DNA of 64,000 nucleotides, from contig CM060855.1 in the NCBI GenBank assembly GCA_030737835.1, positions 2,539,819 to 2,603,818 on the forward strand, given 5' to 3'. Below are positions 47,543 through 60,918 of the stretch, in pieces (position 1 is the first letter of the stretch; every line of letters begins with the position of its first letter). The DNA comes from Acorus gramineus. Lineage: Eukaryota > Streptophyta > Magnoliopsida > Acorales > Acoraceae. Made by a program: the position numbers and the translations under genes. Under the pieces are notes generated by a model, which saw only the letters and a list, made by a program, of their open reading frames with translations, had not been told where the DNA came from and did no database searches.

Positions 47543-50500
47543 ATGTGTCATGTGAAGGTCTGTTATTGATTATTACAATTTATATATGGTATGCACTTCT
47601 ATTAAAAAATGTAGGGAATCTTTTTATCCCTTTTTTGTCATTAAAGAGAACACTTTAAAAAGATTTCAAATTTAGCATGGGAGGTTTTTTTTTGGCATGC
47701 ACCACACCAGTGCCCCAGTTCATGCATCCACTGACAACGAAAAAAACACGTCACATCCTTTGCTGTAGAATCTTTTAGGGTCCACAATTTTTTTATTTAC
47801 ACAATTATCTAATATATTTTTATTTTAATTTCATTCATATAAATAATAATTCACTCCTATATTTTTACTCAAATATTGATATTCAAATTTAAAATCTTTT
47901 TAGTCCATGCATAAATGATGTAAAAGAACTTAAAATTCTGACGCATGCAACCCAAACAAACTTATTAGAGGTGGGACGAAAAATAGGTGGACAGTGTAAC
48001 TACCCGTCCTATCTTATGCTTCCTATAATCCCATCACCTCAACTAATTCTTTCCATGCTAGCAAAATGTATATATTCAATATCTTATTCTCAGGCCTACT
48101 TGGAAGTAATTATTAGATAATCAATATATGTATAATCAGTTTCAAATGGATATTTTTTAATTTTAAATTTTCTATTTCAAGAGATAGCCCACACTTGGGC
48201 ACAAGCCGAGTAGGCGACCACCTAGGGCTGCCACCTCAAATAGAAAAATACGGACAAAAACAAAATTAACATTTAATTACTTTAGGAAACAATTTTTTTT
48301 CTTCTAAGATCGTGTATTAAAACATCTTGTGACACAAAATTGATCATATTGCCGTTAATCTGTCCATCAGAAATGCCAAAATTCCCTTTCGTCGACTGTT
48401 AACATTTTGCAAAGGTTAAAAATGTAATGAGAAGTGTTAACATTGTACTTGAGTTATTTAACAATGTATTGGGGAGTGTTAATAGTGTACTGAAAAAATT
48501 GATCGGGGGTATTTTTGGTATTTTTGATGGACGCAATAACAACATTTGGTTCCTGGGACTTAAAAGATAATTTTTCACTGCCTCAAGGACTAAAATTTTT
48601 AAAAAACATTTCAAGGACCTAAAAATAATTCATGGGTGTCCACGAGGACCCCTAATTAAGTTCTCCAATTTCTTACATTGATTATATATATATATATATT
48701 ACTTACTTATTAAAAGAATTATGTGATCCAATATTTTCATTTTCTTTTTTATCCTTTAAACAGTTGAGTAATTACTAATATATCTATTTATTTAAATTTT
48801 AAAATATATAATGGATAAATACATGATATATATACATGGCTTATAAGTATTTTCATTTCCTTTTTTATCCTTTAAACAGTTGATTAATTACTAATATATA
48901 TCTATTTATTTAAATTTTAAAATTTTAAAATATATAATAGATAAATACATGACATATATTTATTACTTACTTATTAAAAGATTATGTGTTAGCTTTTTCA
49001 ATTTAATTTTTATTCTTTAAATAATTGATTAATTGCTAATATCTATTATTTACTTATTAGAAGGATTCTGAATCAATGTTTTCATTTCTTTTTTTATCTT
49101 TTAAACAACTAATTAATTACTAATATATATATTTATTTAAAATTTGAAATTTTAAAAATTAATCAATGATATACAAGGTTTGGAATTATCTTAACCAAAA
49201 AATATTTACATATCTTAAATCTTTTGCTATTGGGACTTCCGGAATTACATTTAACATGATTTAAATTTTCCTATTTAGGTTGTTGATCCCATAATATGCT
49301 CCAACAAAATGCATTAGTTCTTATCTAATTTGAATTCAATCTGACTTACCAACAAATTTTTCAGTCCAATCAGAAACTTACTTGTCATGGATATTCAATA
49401 GTTCTTATCTAATTTAAGTCAAATCTAATCTACCAAAAAAATAATCTAATCTGAAACTACACATCATGGTTCCACAATTGGATAAAAAGTTATTATTTAA
49501 AAAATGGGAATCATTTAAACTATAAATTACCTGAAATAATAATAATTTTAATAATATAATATATAGCGTGATTTTAGGATAGAAAATTCTAATCGATCCT
49601 AAAAATGATCTATAAATGCCTCAGCTCTCCTATTCATTTCTCTGCCTCTTTGGAATATGATTTTACATTTTTTGTTTCACTTTTTATGGTTCCTGTTTGT
49701 GTCATATGCAGATTCAAATATTAGGGTTGTTTTTTAATTTTTTGATAATTGTTTTTAAGTAGGATGAATGTGTTTGTTTTCAATATTTTGATATATTTTA
49801 TTTAAGGTTGCTTAAAGATTTAAAAAATTCTAATTCTTGATTGATTATTTTTTTAATCTCAGGATAATTGATTGATTCATATATATTGTTCCTTTTAAGA
49901 CTGAACATAAAAGGGTAAGTTGTTCATTTTTAATAATTTTGATATATTTATTTGGAATTGTTTAAAGTTTAAAAATTCTAATCATTTTCTTGATTTATTA
50001 TTACACGTTTGTGTTCATAGCATGTTAGATTCATGTGTTATAATTGTATAAAGCATTTTATATATTCATCTCCATCTATAATTTAAAAAAAGAAAAATGG
50101 GAATGTCATGCTAGATAATATGATGCATGCATATGTAGAACAGTAGAAGCCCTTCAACCATTTTTTTTAATTTTTATTTCTCATCAACGAAAAATCATGT
50201 TTGCATAGAAGGAATCTACAAAAAGAAAAATTATATTATATTACCACAAAGAGGACACCCAAATACTGAAAAAAATTATATTGAACTTTTAGTATATTTT
50301 TTCAAACTTTAACATATCCTCCCATTATTTTATTTTTAGTTCATAATTTTTTCATTGAAAATGTATTAATGAAAAATAATTTATTTTTTCTGATTTTTTT
50401 TAAATTTTATCCGGATCTTTTTTAATCTTCTGGTTTTATTAGTTTCTTTTTCTAATTCCTATTTTATAGTGATATTCATTTATTTATTAATAATAGTACT

Positions 50501-51694
50501 TATTTAACATCTTTAATGAAAAATAAATTATTTATTTCTGATTTTTATAAAATTCTATTCTTTATCTTTTTTCCCTTCGGGTTTCATTTGTATATTTTTT
50601 TTATCTATTCCGAGATTTATTTATTTATCTTTCATTGTATCTTTTTTTCTCTTTTGTTTTTATTTGTTATATTCTTTTTATCTAATCCCTATTTTAATTT
50701 GTAGGTATTTATAATTCCCACATAGTAATAATTTTAAATTTTTACAATTTACATACATGAAAGGATTATAAGTAACAACAAAAATGGTTTTATGATTATT
50801 AAATTTCAAATATGTGATAGATAATTTAAGATTAAATATATAATGCATTTATTTTTAAATTTAATATATACTTTAGATAAAAAAAGTTGTATAAGAAATA
50901 AAAAACACAAATAAGTTTTAATGATTTTTTAATTTAAAATATGTAGTAAATTTATTTATTTAAATACATGATAAATCACTTATTCATTCAGATATATAAA
51001 AATAAATTGAAAAAATGGATCAGTTTTTTACTTTCTTTTAGTGTTGACATGTTCGATCATAGATGCTTCATAAAATACTGATGCATGCTAGCATCTCATA
51101 CTATATATTTCACACATGCAGACTGAAATGTGTAATAAATTATTTAATTTTGCCTAAATTTGTATACCCTTTTTTTTTGGGTGAGTAGATTTGTATATAG
51201 TTTAATTCATTTACTTAGACTTAATAAAATCAATTCATATTTTGATAATCAAACCCCATTTACTCTTCACATCCTCAATGTTAGATATCTTAAGGGGAAT
51301 ACAGCGGATTTATTGAATGATCTCATTCAAAATATCTTAAATTTAGTTTACTGTCCCCATCCATTCAGTGTAACTTAATTAAGATAATTACGACTATATT
51401 ACACAAATCGATAAAAGTCATGATTTAGGGTAATTTTAATTATTTGAGATTCAAAAATTAATAATGATATTCGGATTATTAATATTTGGATTGAATGAGT
51501 GGATAGGGTGCAATCTATTTTTTGGGTATGAATTATATAAATAATAATATATAATATAATAAAAAATATATTTTATTACTTTTTATTTTTTTATTTTTGA
51601 AGTGATGAATACATTTTGTTTGTTTTATATTATTTATATTCTTCTAGCATAAAAATATGGATGATTCTTCATTTATTATATGGGATTTTTATTT
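47543..51694. other. Long AT-rich gene-free stretch
   Basis: No gene. From about 48740 to 49170, four diverged copies of an AT-rich unit beginning atcctttaaacagttga occur at 48751, 48867, 49012 and 49096, 84-145 bp apart. This may be part of the Helitron that ends at 52207; its 5' end was not found. Confidence 0.4.
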
Positions 51695-51960
51695 TTTATT
51701 CCCTATAAACTATATGATTTAGTGATCGATCCCTCATTTCTTCATATTTAGATTTCAGTCCCTAGATTTAAAGGATATATTCCTTTTTAGTCCCTCAGAG
51801 GGGCCTATCCCTAAATTATTTAGTTTTGTTTTTAGTCTCTTGGAGGGGCTAAAAAGGAACATATCCTTTAAATCTGGAAACTAAAACCAAAATATGATAA
51901 GTAAGGATCGATCCCTAAATAGATATGTTTGCAGGGACTGAAAACAAAAAAACCCTTATT
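51695..51960. mobile_element. Palindromic MITE
   Basis: Inverted repeats meet near 51815: aggatatattcctttttagt pairs with ctaaaaaggaacatatcctt. The outer ends ttccctataaac and gtttgcagggac also pair. No coding capacity. Confidence 0.65.
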
Positions 51961-52177
51961 ATATTAGTGATTGAACCAATATATATAAAATATAATAAAT
52001 CAATGTGTTTTTTTTTTAATGAGGACTTTATATATATTAAGTGTAATAGAAAAATATTATGTTTAGAATTGTATTTATGTATTTCTAAACATATTTTTTA
52101 ATTTTTAATTATTGATTATTTAATTTATATAATTTTCATTATTTTATATATATATATATTTTTTGGGAGTGTTATAA

Positions 52178-52207
52178 CACGTGCTTTAGCACGTGCATGA
52201 TAACTAG
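52178..52207 (+). mobile_element. Helitron 3' terminus
   Basis: A perfect 7-bp stem with a 4-base loop (cacgtgc-ttta-gcacgtg, 52178-52195) is followed 8 bases later by CTAG (52204-52207) and then T, the canonical Helitron 3' end. The 5' TC end was not identified; no Rep/helicase is encoded nearby. Confidence 0.7.
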
Positions 52208-52249
52208 TATATATAATATTAGAGACTGCTATATATACCTCACTATTTA

Positions 52250-53470
52250 GGCCCATTGACAAGCCCCATGGGGATGAGGTGTCATTCCCTCATTGGTTGT
52301 TTGTTTGACTTTTTAAAAATGTTAAAAATGTAAAATACAATATTACCCTAATTTAAATCTCACATTTTTCTTCTCATTAAACTCATTCCCACTTTTTCCG
52401 AAAAACAAATCAATCTATTCAAGATCGAAATTAGAATCCCCTATAATTTCTTAAAAAAAAAAAAACTGAAAAAACGAAATCATTAAAAAAAACCCAATTA
52501 TTCAAAAACACCGAAAAGGATGGATTTTTCTTTTGCGACCTCTCATTCAACCAGAAAACAATAGCGACAAGGAATAATCAACGTTTAAATTTTTTTTTGA
52601 AACATTGTTATTAATTTTATGATTATTTAATTACAATCATGAGACAAAGTATTTGCAATGCATGCAAAGATTTTTCGATGAATGCAGAAATAAAATACAA
52701 ATCAGTTACATTTATAAAATGTAACCTAATTTCACCAATAAATTGCATTAAAAGTCAGTTACATATATAAATGTAACTGACTTTTGTTATATATAACAAT
52801 TAAAAGTAAGTTGCATTACACAAATGTAACTGATTCTCCGATATAATGCATGTTTATATTAGATTAACATGTCACTAACTTTTGAAAAATAATGTATCTA
52901 AGTCTAAAATAATAGTTTAAAATGTAACTAAATCATAAATAATGATGTTAAATAATGATTCAACCTACAACATCAAAAACATAAGAAAAACACAGAATTT
53001 ACAATCGCCAGATTTTGAAACTGCCAAAATTAACATAAAAAATAGAATAAAAAAACAGAAAAAAGTTGCAAAGAAGAAACAACAACAATCGCCACACCTG
53101 AATCAACCGCCATTGAAAAGAATACCAAAATGTTCAGGTGTTTTTTTCGATCAGATATTTGATCGAAAAAGTCATCCGAATATCAATTCGGTTTGAAAAT
53201 TCGATCAAACATCAAATCCGATCTGCTTCAAATAGTTCTTCGAAAGAATTATCGAATTTTCATCGTGAAATTTGAGATTAAAAAATGCCAGATCCAAATA
53301 TGGAAAAGAATTGCAAAATGAATGCAATGCATCACTCACGGAACCTAACCGCTCGTTTATTACGGTGGAAGTTACCTAAAATCAAATCAGGGATATTAAG
53401 GGTAATGTCATCAATGCCACCTCATGGAGCTTGTGAATCATTTTCCATATTATTAATCATAAGGGTCTAA
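52250..53470. mobile_element. Possible non-autonomous DNA transposon
   Basis: The left end (gacaagccccatggggatga, then ggtgtcatt and attacccta) weakly pairs with the right end (aagggtaatgtcat, then gccacctcatggagcttgtg). The AT-rich interior holds a short inverted repeat cagttacatatataaatgta near 52757. No supported gene inside. Confidence 0.35.
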
Positions 53471-53652
53471 ACCGTTGCAATTTCGCCATTCCTTTTTTTT
53501 TTTTTACTTTGGGTGATTGTTAAATATGCATTATCAAAATTACAATCTCAAACAAATCTAGAGAGCTATATTGATTTTTTAAAAATAAAGGGTGAGGATA
53601 TTCTGGTAACTTTTAATGTATAGTTAAGGTTAATCATATATTTAATTAGTTG

Positions 53653-54245
53653 GGGGTGACTAGGGGTGCAATTCAGTTGGTTTGGTTCAGTTTTTTTACA
53701 AACCCATATTGAACCAAAGTATAATCACATATAACCAGAAAACTGAACCGAATCAAACCAAATCGAAAACCCAAAACCTAACCAAATCATGTTTGGTTAA
53801 ACCAAACTAAACCGAACCAAATCGAACCATTAAAGATAAACATTTTTTTTTTCTTCCTACCTATCTGGGTTGGTTAGAGTTTTTTTTTTAGTTCATTACA
53901 ACTTTACATAAATATCAAAATGTTGGAATTGATGATATAAATTAGTGTATTTATTTTTTTGTAAATATTAATGATATAATAAGAATATAGTTTTTAATAT
54001 AAAAAGAATGATCTCAATGAATATTAATTATGAATAATCATGTGTTTAAATTTAATTTGGTTCGGTTCGGTTAATTCGATTTTTTTATAGATAAAACCAA
54101 ACCCAAACCGAAGTAGATCGGTTTATTAATTTTTCAATCCATACCCAAAACAAACAAAAAATCTATTGATACAAACCCACAAAAAATCGGTTTAGATTGG
54201 GTCGGATTTAGTTTAACTAATTAAATTTACATATTTAAGGGTGAC
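53653..54245. mobile_element. hAT-like MITE, right end eroded
   Basis: Begins taggggtgcaattcag at 53661 and repeats aaccaaac / ggtttggt units. ggggtgac (53653-53660) and agggtgac (54238-54245) could be its 8-bp duplication with one mismatch, but the right terminal repeat is not recognisable. Confidence 0.45.
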
Positions 54246-55550
54246 TATAGAGACTGAAATGATATTTATCTAATAATTAAATCTGATTTAATTAACTTTC
54301 AATGGAGTTTTAAGAATTTTTTCCCTTATTTTATTACCAACAGTGCAGCACATGAAAGAGAGGTGTTGTGGGATGGGATGGGATTCCCCTGGAGGAATCA
54401 ATGATAAAAGGATATTCTTTGTTGTTTTTTTATTTTATTTTATTTATTATATTATATTATTTATTTAAACGAGGGCCGTGGACGAACGAGGACCGTCCAT
54501 GTGGTTGGTTTGTTCGGGGTGTGGGTGCTTCTTGTTTTTTTTTTTTTTTCTCTCTCCCTCCGAAAGTGGGTCCTGTGTGGTTGCTGGCCAACAACCAGTC
54601 AACGGACATTAATTTAACATACTCTTTCATAGTCAGATTCAATCAGAACTGATTTTGATTAATTTTATAAGTATTGAATTATACAATCTATTAATTGAAC
54701 TGTATAATTTATAAATAGAACTACACAGTCAATTATTGAATATATATTCACTCTCTTATTGGATACTAATGATACATTTAAAAACATAGATTGAAAAGTA
54801 GATTTTGAAATAAAGCTGTTTTTTAAGATGATTTTAGACCTTGACTTTTATTGGGATGCTTTTATTTAATTCAATAATCAATATTTGAAAGCAGTTTATG
54901 TTTGGCAGAGAAAGCTGTTTTCAATTCAAAAAATCGATTCAGACAAAAAAACGTTGTTTTTTAGTTTTTCAAAACACAGATTTAGAGAGAAAAATTAAAA
55001 AGAATCTAACTTTTGATTCTTCAAAAAGCTGCACCAAACGTGCAATCAAACGGGACCTAAATCTAATAAGAGAATAGAATATGTGTCTACCAATTGACTT
55101 TGTAGTTCGATTTATAGATTGTGTAGTTCGATTAATGAGCAGTGTAGTTCGGTACTGATATAACTAACCTAAGCAAATATATGAATTATGAACTGCATTT
55201 GAGTCTCAAAGTGATGTTGAATCTAACATTTTTATTAACTCATTAAAAAATATTAAATAATTTAAAGTCTCGTTTAAAGACACATACGCAGTCCACATAT
55301 GTTCTATTTTTTCAAATAGTAAACGTTAATGGACTGTCCGCGGGATTGTCACCAGAGGGACTTCATGTTAAGATAAAAATTACAATGGGACAATAAAGGT
55401 CAACATGATCCAAGATAGTACCAAATGATGAGTCCGATCCTCTATTGAAAAAATATAGAAGATCAATGTGTTGATAAATGTTACATAATCACATTATGTA
55501 AGTGAATTTTTTAAAAAATAAAATTATTATTTTTTTATCTTTTATGTACC
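54246..55550. other. Gene-free stretch
   Basis: AT-rich. No gene or intact element. Open frames near 54368-54652 have no domain. Confidence 0.4.
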
Positions 55551-55554
55551 TAAA

Positions 55555-55640
55555 AAGCCATGGGCTGGGCCCGCCCATAGGACTAGCCCCAAGCGGGCCA
55601 AGTCCAGGCCTGACAGGGCTTAAGGTCTTTCCCGGGCTTT
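55555..55640. mobile_element. GGGCC-rich hAT-like MITE fragment
   Basis: Short run of gggcc / ggccc motifs like those in hAT-like MITEs. Ends not resolvable. Confidence 0.25.
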
Positions 55641-55744
55641 GTGGCCCGGATCAGTTTTTATTATATTTTATGCTTTCTTTTCTTTTTTTAACTTTTTTTT
55701 GTTTAGTTTAACATAAATGTAAAAAAAAGGTGAATGGAAGATGT

Positions 55745-56375
55745 GGGGGAAGGAATCGGGCTTTCCCCTCTTGGGCCGGATCTATGCTGATCCGGGCTTT
55801 GGATATAGACCCGAGATAATGTGTGCTGGCCCTTTTCCTTGTAATCGTTCCACTATAGGTCTTCGATGTCCGTCGACGCCTTCCTCTCCCTCATTTGTCT
55901 TCCGCCCTCGGGTACCTGTAACTCACACTAGTGTGGTGCTGGCTAATGCCCCTCCGACGCTCAAGTCAGTCCTCTCCCCGTCTTCAGGGGAACTTAGAAT
56001 TCTCGAGGTTTTTTGTAGGAGAGAGAGAGTTAGTGTTCGCATACCTCAGAGGGAGGAGAGGTCCCTCCTTTTATACTCAATCAGGGCGTGCCGAGCTTGG
56101 CCGTACAGAGTGATCATATCATGATATAGAATCTCCACGTGGCCTCAGGATCTGTGGACATGTGGCCCTTAGGGATCATCATCATCCTATAATTGTTTTT
56201 CTGATGTCATGTCCTTTTCTAGTGTGAGGGAATATTTCCTTCGCTAACCATTTTTCCGCAGGGGAGGGCCTTATGGCCGACTTGCCTGTTTATTCGGGTA
56301 TTACCCTCTTGACGGCTTCATCTCAAGGTCGGGCAATGTTTGACTCCCGTTCTAAGACCAACAACGTATTGTCAC
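55745..56375 (-). mobile_element. Probable gypsy-type LTR in minus orientation
   Basis: On the minus strand, gtataaaaggagggacctct (about 56060-56080) resembles a TATA box and R region, followed by ctctctcctacaaaaaacct and gacggcgg-like GC-rich sequence. The plus-strand open frame 55741-56124 has no domain. No matching second LTR seen. Confidence 0.4.
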
Positions 56376-56463
56376 GCCCTAGGGCGGCCGTCCCCAAGAC
56401 GTGGCAATATATACAATATCAACTATCAAATACAAGAGGTCAACAATGACTCCAATAAATAAC

Positions 56464-57055
56464 TCGCCCTCACCCTCACTCCCCGGAGGGAGGCTTTTGG
56501 GACACTCGGGGAGGAACAACTGTTAACCATAACACTTGGTGTTACTAGATAACAGTTACAACGAGTCCATCTGCTACGAGGTAGAGCTATACTTCGATAC
56601 CTCAAGCATTAGGAGTATCTTACTCAGAGTATACTCGATGGGTATAAGAGTTACGTGACGACGTGACTCAACTTACCCTCACCCTCACCCCCGGAGGAGT
56701 GATCCTAGGGACTTTTGGGATAAAACTACTTGTTGTACACCCTTCATCATCTAGTAACCCTCTCCCGAGTAGCCTCTACCTGGTATACCCCCATGATCAG
56801 TACATCTTGTCGCATGCATCGATAGTACCTATAGGTGGGGGCCCTCTATCAGGACAGCTACAACGCTGGGAAGCATCGACACAGAATCGACAAAGGGGAG
56901 AACGATACCACGCTCGCAATATCATTCGTTAGCCCTCTCCCGGGTAGCCTCTACCTGGTATACTCCCATGATCAGTACATCTTGCCACATGCATCGATAG
57001 TACCTACAGGTGGAGGCCCTCTGTCAGGACAGCTACAACCCGGGCCGCTTCAACA
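56464..57055. repeat. Tandem repeats, including a 175-bp unit
   Basis: ccctctcccgagtagcctct at 56758 and ccctctcccgggtagcctct at 56933 start two copies of a unit, similar over about 110 bp. Upstream, ctcaccctcactccccggag (about 56467) and a near-copy (about 56678) form another pair. Confidence 0.75.
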
Positions 57056-57244
57056 CAGACTATATTGGGAGGAAACACCCATGTTCACAAAGCGAACCCA
57101 ATGGAAAAACAATTTTTAGATTTGAGAATTGGTGGCTATTGTGTCCAAATTTCAAGAGCGTGGTTACAGCCTCATGAGCTCTCCCAGTGGGGGCTCTGTC
57201 AGGAGCCCATCTACTTGCATTCAAATTGAGACGCCTCAAAGGAG

Positions 57245-59480
57245 TGCTCAAAAGGTGGGGCAGGGAGCAATAGAGGCTGAGAAGGAGTCAGAAAAATCTA
57301 TTGGAAAAGGATATTCAGGTTCTTGACACTTTAGAAGAGGTCGGACCGTTAACGGTGGAAGATAGGACCCGGCGTGCATCCTTAAAAGATCGTTGGATGA
57401 CGATCCTTCGTATGGAAGAAGCTGAATAGAGGCAACGTTCAAGGGAAACATGGCTCAAGGAGGGCGACAACAATGCAAAATTCTTCCACAAGGCGGCTAA
57501 CCAACGTAGACGTCTTAATATGATTTCAAAATTGTAGGTTCGTGATCAAGTCCTCGAGGAGCCCCAATTGATTGAAGATGCCCTGGTGGAGCATTTCTCG
57601 AGGGCTTTCATGAAGCCTAGGGGGTGGAGCTCGGTTTGGATCGACGAAGATCTCCGCAAGGTTCCAGACCACTTGTGGGCTGGTCTTGAGGCCCCGTTCT
57701 CCCAGGAAGAAATCAAACGAGTGATCTTCGGTGTGGATGCGGACAAGGCCCCTGGGCCCGATGGATTCGGCTTGTGGTTCTTTCAAGAGTTCTGGTCAGA
57801 GGTCAAGGATGATGTCTCGAACATGTTCGCTGAGTTCTATAATGGGACACAGGGCTTAGGAGGGTTGAATGCCACATTTCTCTCCCTCATCCCGAAGAGG
57901 GAGGGCGCGTTGGAGATTGGGGATTACCGGCCCATCAGCTTAGTTAACGGTAGCTATAAGATGGTGGCGAAGGTCCTTGCAGGGCGTCTAAACCCGTCCT
58001 GGGTGGCCTAGTGGAGATCAACCAAACGGCGTTCCTCTCCAGTCGCCTCCTTCAAGATGGATATATGGCCACGCAGGAGACTATCTCTGCAATGCATCGG
58101 GGCAATCAAAAGGGGGTGGTCATTAGGCTAGATTTTGCCATGGCTTTCGACAATATTCGTTGGGAGTTCCTACTTCATCTGGTTAGTTGCCATGGGTTTG
58201 AACCATTATGGACTCGTATGATAAGGGATTGTACTTCTTCAGCCAAAGCTTCGGTGTTGGTTAATGGCAAAGCATGCGGGTTTTTCAAATGGAAGTGACG
58301 TTGGATGACGGAGAAGAACCTCCTTTGGCGGCCCTTGGTGGACGCTAGTCACGGACGGGGACGTCACTCTGTAGGTCGCTTCCCTGCAGGTAACCATAGA
58401 CTATCCTACGTCTGGAGAGGTATCCTCGCTGCCACAAAGTGCTTTCATACAGCGGTCTACTGGAATGTGGGGAATGGGCAGAACGTGTTTTTCTGGCATG
58501 ACATTTGGCTTGGGGAGGCCCCATTGAGGGAGAGATTTCCGCTAGTCTTCGCTTAGTCCGCGAATAAAGGGGGGTGAGTCACTCAGTTCTGGACACCGTC
58601 TTCAGCTAGGGGTGTGTGGCATGTTCGAACGCGGCGCCAGATGCAGGCGGACGAGGCGGTCTCTCTACAGCTTCTTCTGACCGAGCTTCAAGGAAGGACG
58701 CTGAGCGGGGCAATGGAGGACACTGTTGTCTGGACACTGGAGCCAAGATTATCCTTTTCCATAAGCAGGTGCTATGACTGGTGGCACAGCGCGAGACCCA
58801 ATCTCGAAGTCACTGCCCGGAAACACAACGAGATATGGCGAACAAAGGCACCCCTCAAAGTCTGCATCTTCTTGTGGCTGATGTTCCATAACAGACTCCT
58901 CATCAAAGCATACCGAGCAAAGTGGTCGAACGAGGACACCCGTTGCCCATCGTGCCACGATGGCGAGGAGACCTCAGAGCACATCTTCATCCACTGCTCT
59001 ATGGCCAGGCAGATCTGGTCCAAGGTGGGTGTAGCATGTGGAATGTCGACCAACTTCCAGTCTTTGGAGGACATGTGGGCCGAGGGTAATCGGTGGAAGC
59101 AGGCACCCAACTAAAGCATCAAGGCAAAGATCACACAATTGATTATCCCGGCGGTTACATGGGCCTTGTGGCTAGTGCGTAATCATCTGATTTTCCGCGG
59201 CACGACGATCTATGTGGAAAATGTGTTGGATATGGTGTCCCATCTCATTCATGACTGGGGCATCTTCTGTGTAGGGGCGCAAAATATTTCTTTTGTTTCA
59301 GGGGTGTTAGTCATTGTGGAGTGAGGGAGCTGTAGTGGAGGATACACTAGTAGATAGCTCTTCTACAACATGTGTCTCCGGCCCTCTCCTCTATGTACGC
59401 TTGTTTATTTTGCTTTGGGCACCTATCTTTGAAATAAAATCTCAATGGCAGGATGCCTACCAGTTTGCATCAAAAAAAAA
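57245..59480 (+). mobile_element. LINE (L1-type) with internally deleted reverse transcriptase
   Basis: ORF2 fragments in order: linker with [20 protein letters not shown] (about 57449-57510, with an upstream in-frame TAG); EIKRVIFGVDADKAPGPDGFG and DYRPISLVNGSYKMVAK (57705-57975), the RT start; then, after a stop at 58009, QTAFLSSRLLQDG and VVIRLDFAMAFDNIRW (RT motif A region, about 58120-58165). At about 58298 the RT breaks off before the YADD motif and resumes with the C-terminal FFWHDIWLG, then CPSCHDGEETSEHIFIHC, a zf-RVT finger (about 58945-59000). It ends in an A-run at 59472-59480. Stops make it dead. Its 5' end is truncated; no target duplication was found. Confidence 0.9.
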
Positions 59481-59654
59481 TTCTCCGCATAACAAAAATA
59501 AAAAAAAGATGAAAATGATAAACATTTTTATTTAGAGAATAAATATATGAAAACTATAGAAGTTAAAGATTTTACATAAAAATAAATTGTACAATTCAAA
59601 TTTTATCACACATTAAAATTATAATTTTACTTAGAACATTTTACTTAGATATGA

Positions 59655-59815
59655 AAATTTTGAGTTCGGGTTGGTTCAAGTTACCCAAACCCTCAACCCA
59701 AACCTAACCCAAATTAGGTTTGGGCTCGGATTAAATCCGAACGCTAAAATCTCAACCCACACCTGCCCAAATTTCGGGTTGGGTCAGTTTTAACCCGTCC
59801 AAGTTGCACCCCTAA
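59655..59815. mobile_element. hAT-like MITE, left end missing
   Basis: gggttggttcaag at the left, aacccaaacc repeats, and a right end aagttgcacccctaa that complements the TAGGGGTGCAACTT terminus of this family. The left terminus is lost. Confidence 0.45.
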
Positions 59816-60918
59816 TTCTAAAAGATTTAAATTGTACATAAACGTCATTTTTTTTTATCCATTCGAGCAATATTGTTGGTTTTAGAGTTTTAAATGGGGT
59901 ATTTTTACAATATAGGGTTAGTGGAGTGGTATATATATATGCAAAAAACTCATTTTTATGTGTAACATATCTCTTTTATGTTTCATTTTAATTTTTCATT
60001 ATACTATTTGTGTATATATAACACGATATATTATATCACATATAAATGGATTGAAAAAAATTAAGGGTATTTGTTGTGATCAACCTTTTCAAAATATTTT
60101 TTTGTTTATACGCACACTGTAAATGGGGAATGACTAGTAAATACTAATAGAATAGATTGGGTGGAATAACATAATTCAAAGAGGACCTAAAAATACCACT
60201 ACTGGCTAATTCCCATCTATTTCTGCCACAACTATATCCACCTATTTATTGCAACCAAACATTTTTTTTGGGCATATTTAGGTCTATTCCACCCTATTCC
60301 ATATCTTTTTTTTATCTACCCGAATAGGGGTTTACCAATTAGATTCATTTTGGGATTAGATTAATTGTGGGTTATCTAAACATTTAATTAGTATTTTACC
60401 CATATTATAGTTAATATTTTATTTTGTGAGTTGTCCTTTGAAGCCCTTTTGACTCATTTTTACGATTTTGTTGAGCAATACAAGTTTTTTAGTTTATTAT
60501 ATCTCTCTTTTAGAGGTTCCACTTCCCTTTTATTTCTTGATCTACATCAAATCTCAAGATAACTCAAATTGAGAATCTAATTATGACTTAGATAGTTGGA
60601 ACTCTTTTGGCAGGCACCACACTATTGTTCAAAAAGATCGTTCATATATTCTTTGCTTGTGTTCGCACCATCTCAACTTTAGATCTGTAGGAGATCTTCA
60701 ATCCAATCTGATTCCTAATGTAAGGATTAATCTCCTAAACTATTAAAATCTAAATAATTACAAACATAGATTCTTCACATCAAAATAATTAAAATTAGTT
60801 GTATTTCCATTCAAATAAATCTATACATTTACAAAAACAAGAAGAGAACTATGATTTGTACAACATAATAATCATATTTACACATGAAATTATCCACTCT
60901 TCCCTTTAAAAACCACCA
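59816..60918. other. Gene-free stretch, includes 3' flank of the UPF0496 gene
   Basis: AT-rich; no supported feature apart from the expected 3' UTR of the minus-strand gene ending at 60919. Confidence 0.45.

Noticed and set aside
48740..49170. Regularly spaced repeats resembling a repeat array
   Set aside because: Spacing is irregular (84-145 bp), units are AT-rich and diverged, and this is a plant nuclear region; not CRISPR.
52942..53196. 84-codon Lys/Gln-rich open frame
   Set aside because: AT-rich low-complexity sequence within a possible non-autonomous transposon; no family resemblance.
55741..56124. 127-codon plus-strand open frame
   Set aside because: It lies in an LTR-like sequence read in the opposite sense; no domain or gene structure.
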